Shown here one piece after another: positions 63,710 to 64,000 of a stretch of DNA of 64,000 nt (its first letter is position 1; every line of letters begins with the position of its first letter). The translations under genes and the position numbers were made by a program. The stretch is from Staphylococcus debuckii (GTDB lineage: Bacteria; Bacillota; Bacilli; Staphylococcales; Staphylococcaceae): positions 1,240,001 through 1,304,000 of the forward strand of contig NZ_CP033460.1 in assembly GCF_003718735.1 (NCBI RefSeq). The letters are read 5' to 3'. The notes under the pieces are model-generated. The model worked only from the letters and a program-made list of their open reading frames with translations. It was not told the origin of the DNA and did not search any database.

Positions 63710-64000
63710 ATGGCATTTGAAGGATTGTCCGATCGTTTACAAGCGACCATGCAAAAAATCCGAGGTAAAGGAAAAGTGACTGAAGCGGATATTAAAGCAA
63801 TGATGCGTGAAGTGCGTCTTGCATTGTTAGAAGCCGACGTTAACTTTAAGGTCGTTAAATCTTTTATCAAAACGGTTTCTGAACGTGCTTTAGGTTCAGA
63901 TGTAATGCAATCTTTGACACCTGGCCAACAGGTTATCAAGATTGTTCAAGATGAATTAACAGAATTAATGGGTGGCGAGAATTCCACTATTAATATGGCA
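63710..64000 (+). CDS. ffh: Signal recognition particle protein Ffh, 5' part (cut by window end)
   Basis: Binds signal sequences and 4.5S/scRNA and delivers ribosomes to FtsY. Only 97 N-terminal residues are present, starting MAFEGLSDRLQATMQKIRGK, which is the four-helix N domain. The GTPase and M domains lie beyond the window. AAGGAGG precedes the ATG, 17 bases after ylxM. Confidence 0.96.
   Translation, partial: MAFEGLSDRLQATMQKIRGKGKVTEADIKAMMREVRLALLEADVNFKVVKSFIKTVSERALGSDVMQSLTPGQQVIKIVQDELTELMGGENSTINMA

Overview
The window is a chromosomal segment of a low-GC Firmicute, almost certainly a Staphylococcus. The proteins read as close relatives of S. aureus IleS, LspA, PyrC, CapE/F, FakA, PknB, PlsX, FabG and L28. 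The gene order ileS-lspA-rluD-pyr-rqcH-gmk-rpoZ-coaBC-priA-fmt-rsmB-rlmN-stp-pknB-rsgA-rpe-thiN-rpmB-fakA-sdaA-recG-fapR-plsX-fabDG-acpP-rnc-smc-ftsY-ylxM-ffh is the staphylococcal core backbone. Two things differ from S. aureus as I know it: a pyrK plus type 1B pyrD pair in the pyr operon, and a capsule locus placed between pyrE and rqcH. These suggest a coagulase-negative species, possibly of the carnosus/simulans/condimenti group. The species is inference and not proven here.

Layout. 1-5280: end of ileS, a VOC protein, a CHAP protein, then lspA-rluD. 5281-5640: a gene-free stretch with outward-facing terminators. 5610-17885: the pyrimidine operon pyrR-pyrP-pyrB-pyrC-carA-carB-pyrK-pyrD-pyrF-pyrE plus a 63-residue protein, with two PyrR-type attenuators, one before pyrR and one before pyrP. 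17893-18618: a 27-residue membrane peptide on the minus strand and a PhnB-like protein. 18688-29057: a ten-gene Wzx/Wzy-type capsule operon (capA, B, C, E, F, G, polymerase, flippase, two glycosyltransferases). 29057-36040: rqcH (minus), gmk-rpoZ, a thioredoxin-like gene (minus), coaBC-priA. 36100-37770: a short accessory patch with an 11-bp tandem repeat, a second CapC-type phosphatase, a small membrane protein and a small unknown gene. 37959-44615: a degenerate deformylase, fmt, rsmB, rlmN, stp, pknB. 44741-47030: rsgA-rpe-thiN. 47061-47881: an unknown gene and rpmB (minus). 48134-50219: a YloU/Asp23-type gene and fakA. 50347-53956: sdaAB-sdaAA-recG. 53991-57686: fapR-plsX-fabD-fabG-acpP behind a FapR operator. 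57771-64000: rnc-smc-ftsY-ylxM-ffh (ffh cut by the window end).

How the genes work together. The pyr operon makes UMP de novo and is probably controlled by PyrR reading UMP/UTP at the leader hairpins. CapEFG should make UDP-N-acetyl-L-fucosamine. The two glycosyltransferases, flippase and polymerase would build and export a FucNAc-containing polysaccharide, with chain length set by the CapA/CapB/CapC phosphorylation module. The locus has no visible initiating sugar-phosphate transferase and no capD, so it must rely on genes elsewhere. The fap/fab genes link fatty-acid synthesis to malonyl-CoA through FapR, and FakA handles exogenous fatty acids. Stp/PknB is the muropeptide-sensing phosphorylation switch. 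FtsY, Ffh and YlxM form the signal-recognition module.

I found no rRNA, tRNA, CRISPR array, prophage or intact transposase. The least ordinary parts are the capsule locus and its orphan second phosphatase beside a possible integration scar, the 5.3-5.5 kb non-coding patch, the 27-residue peptide, and the ligand-less deformylase.
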